Shown here in pieces: positions 5,902 to 5,921 of a stretch of DNA of 5,921 bases (position 1 is the first letter of the stretch; every line of letters starts with the position of its first letter). The notes beneath the pieces are model-generated. The model was given only the letters and a program-made list of their open reading frames with translations. It made no database searches and was not told the DNA's origin. Position numbers and translations under genes: made by a program. Source of the DNA: Alitiscatomonas aceti (GTDB taxonomy: Bacteria > Bacillota > Clostridia > Lachnospirales > Lachnospiraceae); assembly GCF_025567195.1 (NCBI RefSeq), contig NZ_JAOQJF010000061.1, positions 1 through 5,921 on the forward strand, in the 5' to 3' direction.

Positions 5902-5921
5902 GCCCTTTTGGGGCTTTTTTT
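5902..5921 (+). terminator. Terminator-like hairpin with T-run at the window end
   Basis: GCCC (5902-5905) pairs with GGGC (5911-5914) around a five-base loop, followed by seven T reaching the window edge. The stem is short but the T-run is strong. The stretch before it (5795-5901) is pyrimidine-rich on this strand and shows no supportable gene on either strand. Confidence 0.45.

Noticed and set aside
1..5921. CRISPR array, tRNA or rRNA genes
   Set aside because: No regularly spaced repeats and no cloverleaf or ribosomal RNA signatures were seen on either strand.

Overview
The window looks like an accessory region from the chromosome of a low-G+C Gram-positive anaerobe, most likely a gut Clostridia/Lachnospiraceae member. 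This is inferred from strong AGGAG/GGAGG ribosome sites, frequent AT-rich codons, a MobV-type mobilisation tail, a YitT-family membrane protein and an IS1182-like transposase start of a kind I associate with that group. The genus cannot be fixed from the sequence alone.

Layout from left to right. Positions 1-98 hold no supportable gene, only possible debris. Positions 99-860 encode the coiled-coil C-terminal tail of a MobV (Pre/Mob) plasmid recombination/mobilisation protein with its relaxase domain missing, followed by a hairpin at 867-886. A markedly more AT-rich block follows (about 930-4430): a promoter (-10 TATAAT at 969-974) and three tightly packed plus-strand genes. These are an ApaLI-family type II restriction endonuclease (1007-1630), a beta-class amino DNA methyltransferase with an extra C-terminal domain (1639-2844), and a SEFIR-domain protein resembling the bSEFIR anti-phage effectors (2868-4313). 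Immediately after the last stop is a pair of TGGCAACA repeats, then an AT-rich spacer and a return to more GC-rich sequence at about 4440.

Positions 4538-5425 (minus strand) encode a YitT/DUF2179 membrane protein, probably a resident gene. Its upstream region is cut off after about 35 bp by the left end of an IS1182-like insertion sequence (from about 5461). The IS end carries two strong hairpins, a promoter palindrome whose -10 lies so close to the ATG that the message would be essentially leaderless, and the first ~62 codons of a transposase. The recognisable transposase stops abruptly near 5794, and the last 127 bp are pyrimidine-rich sequence ending in a terminator-like hairpin plus seven T.

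Working model: the restriction-modification pair and the SEFIR protein form one defence operon, carried in on a mobilisable element whose mob gene is now a remnant. The endonuclease cuts unmodified incoming DNA, the methyltransferase protects the host, and the SEFIR protein could act as a second, cell-suicide layer when restriction fails. The operon structure is read directly from the sequence. The coupling between layers is inference and is the most interesting point of the window.
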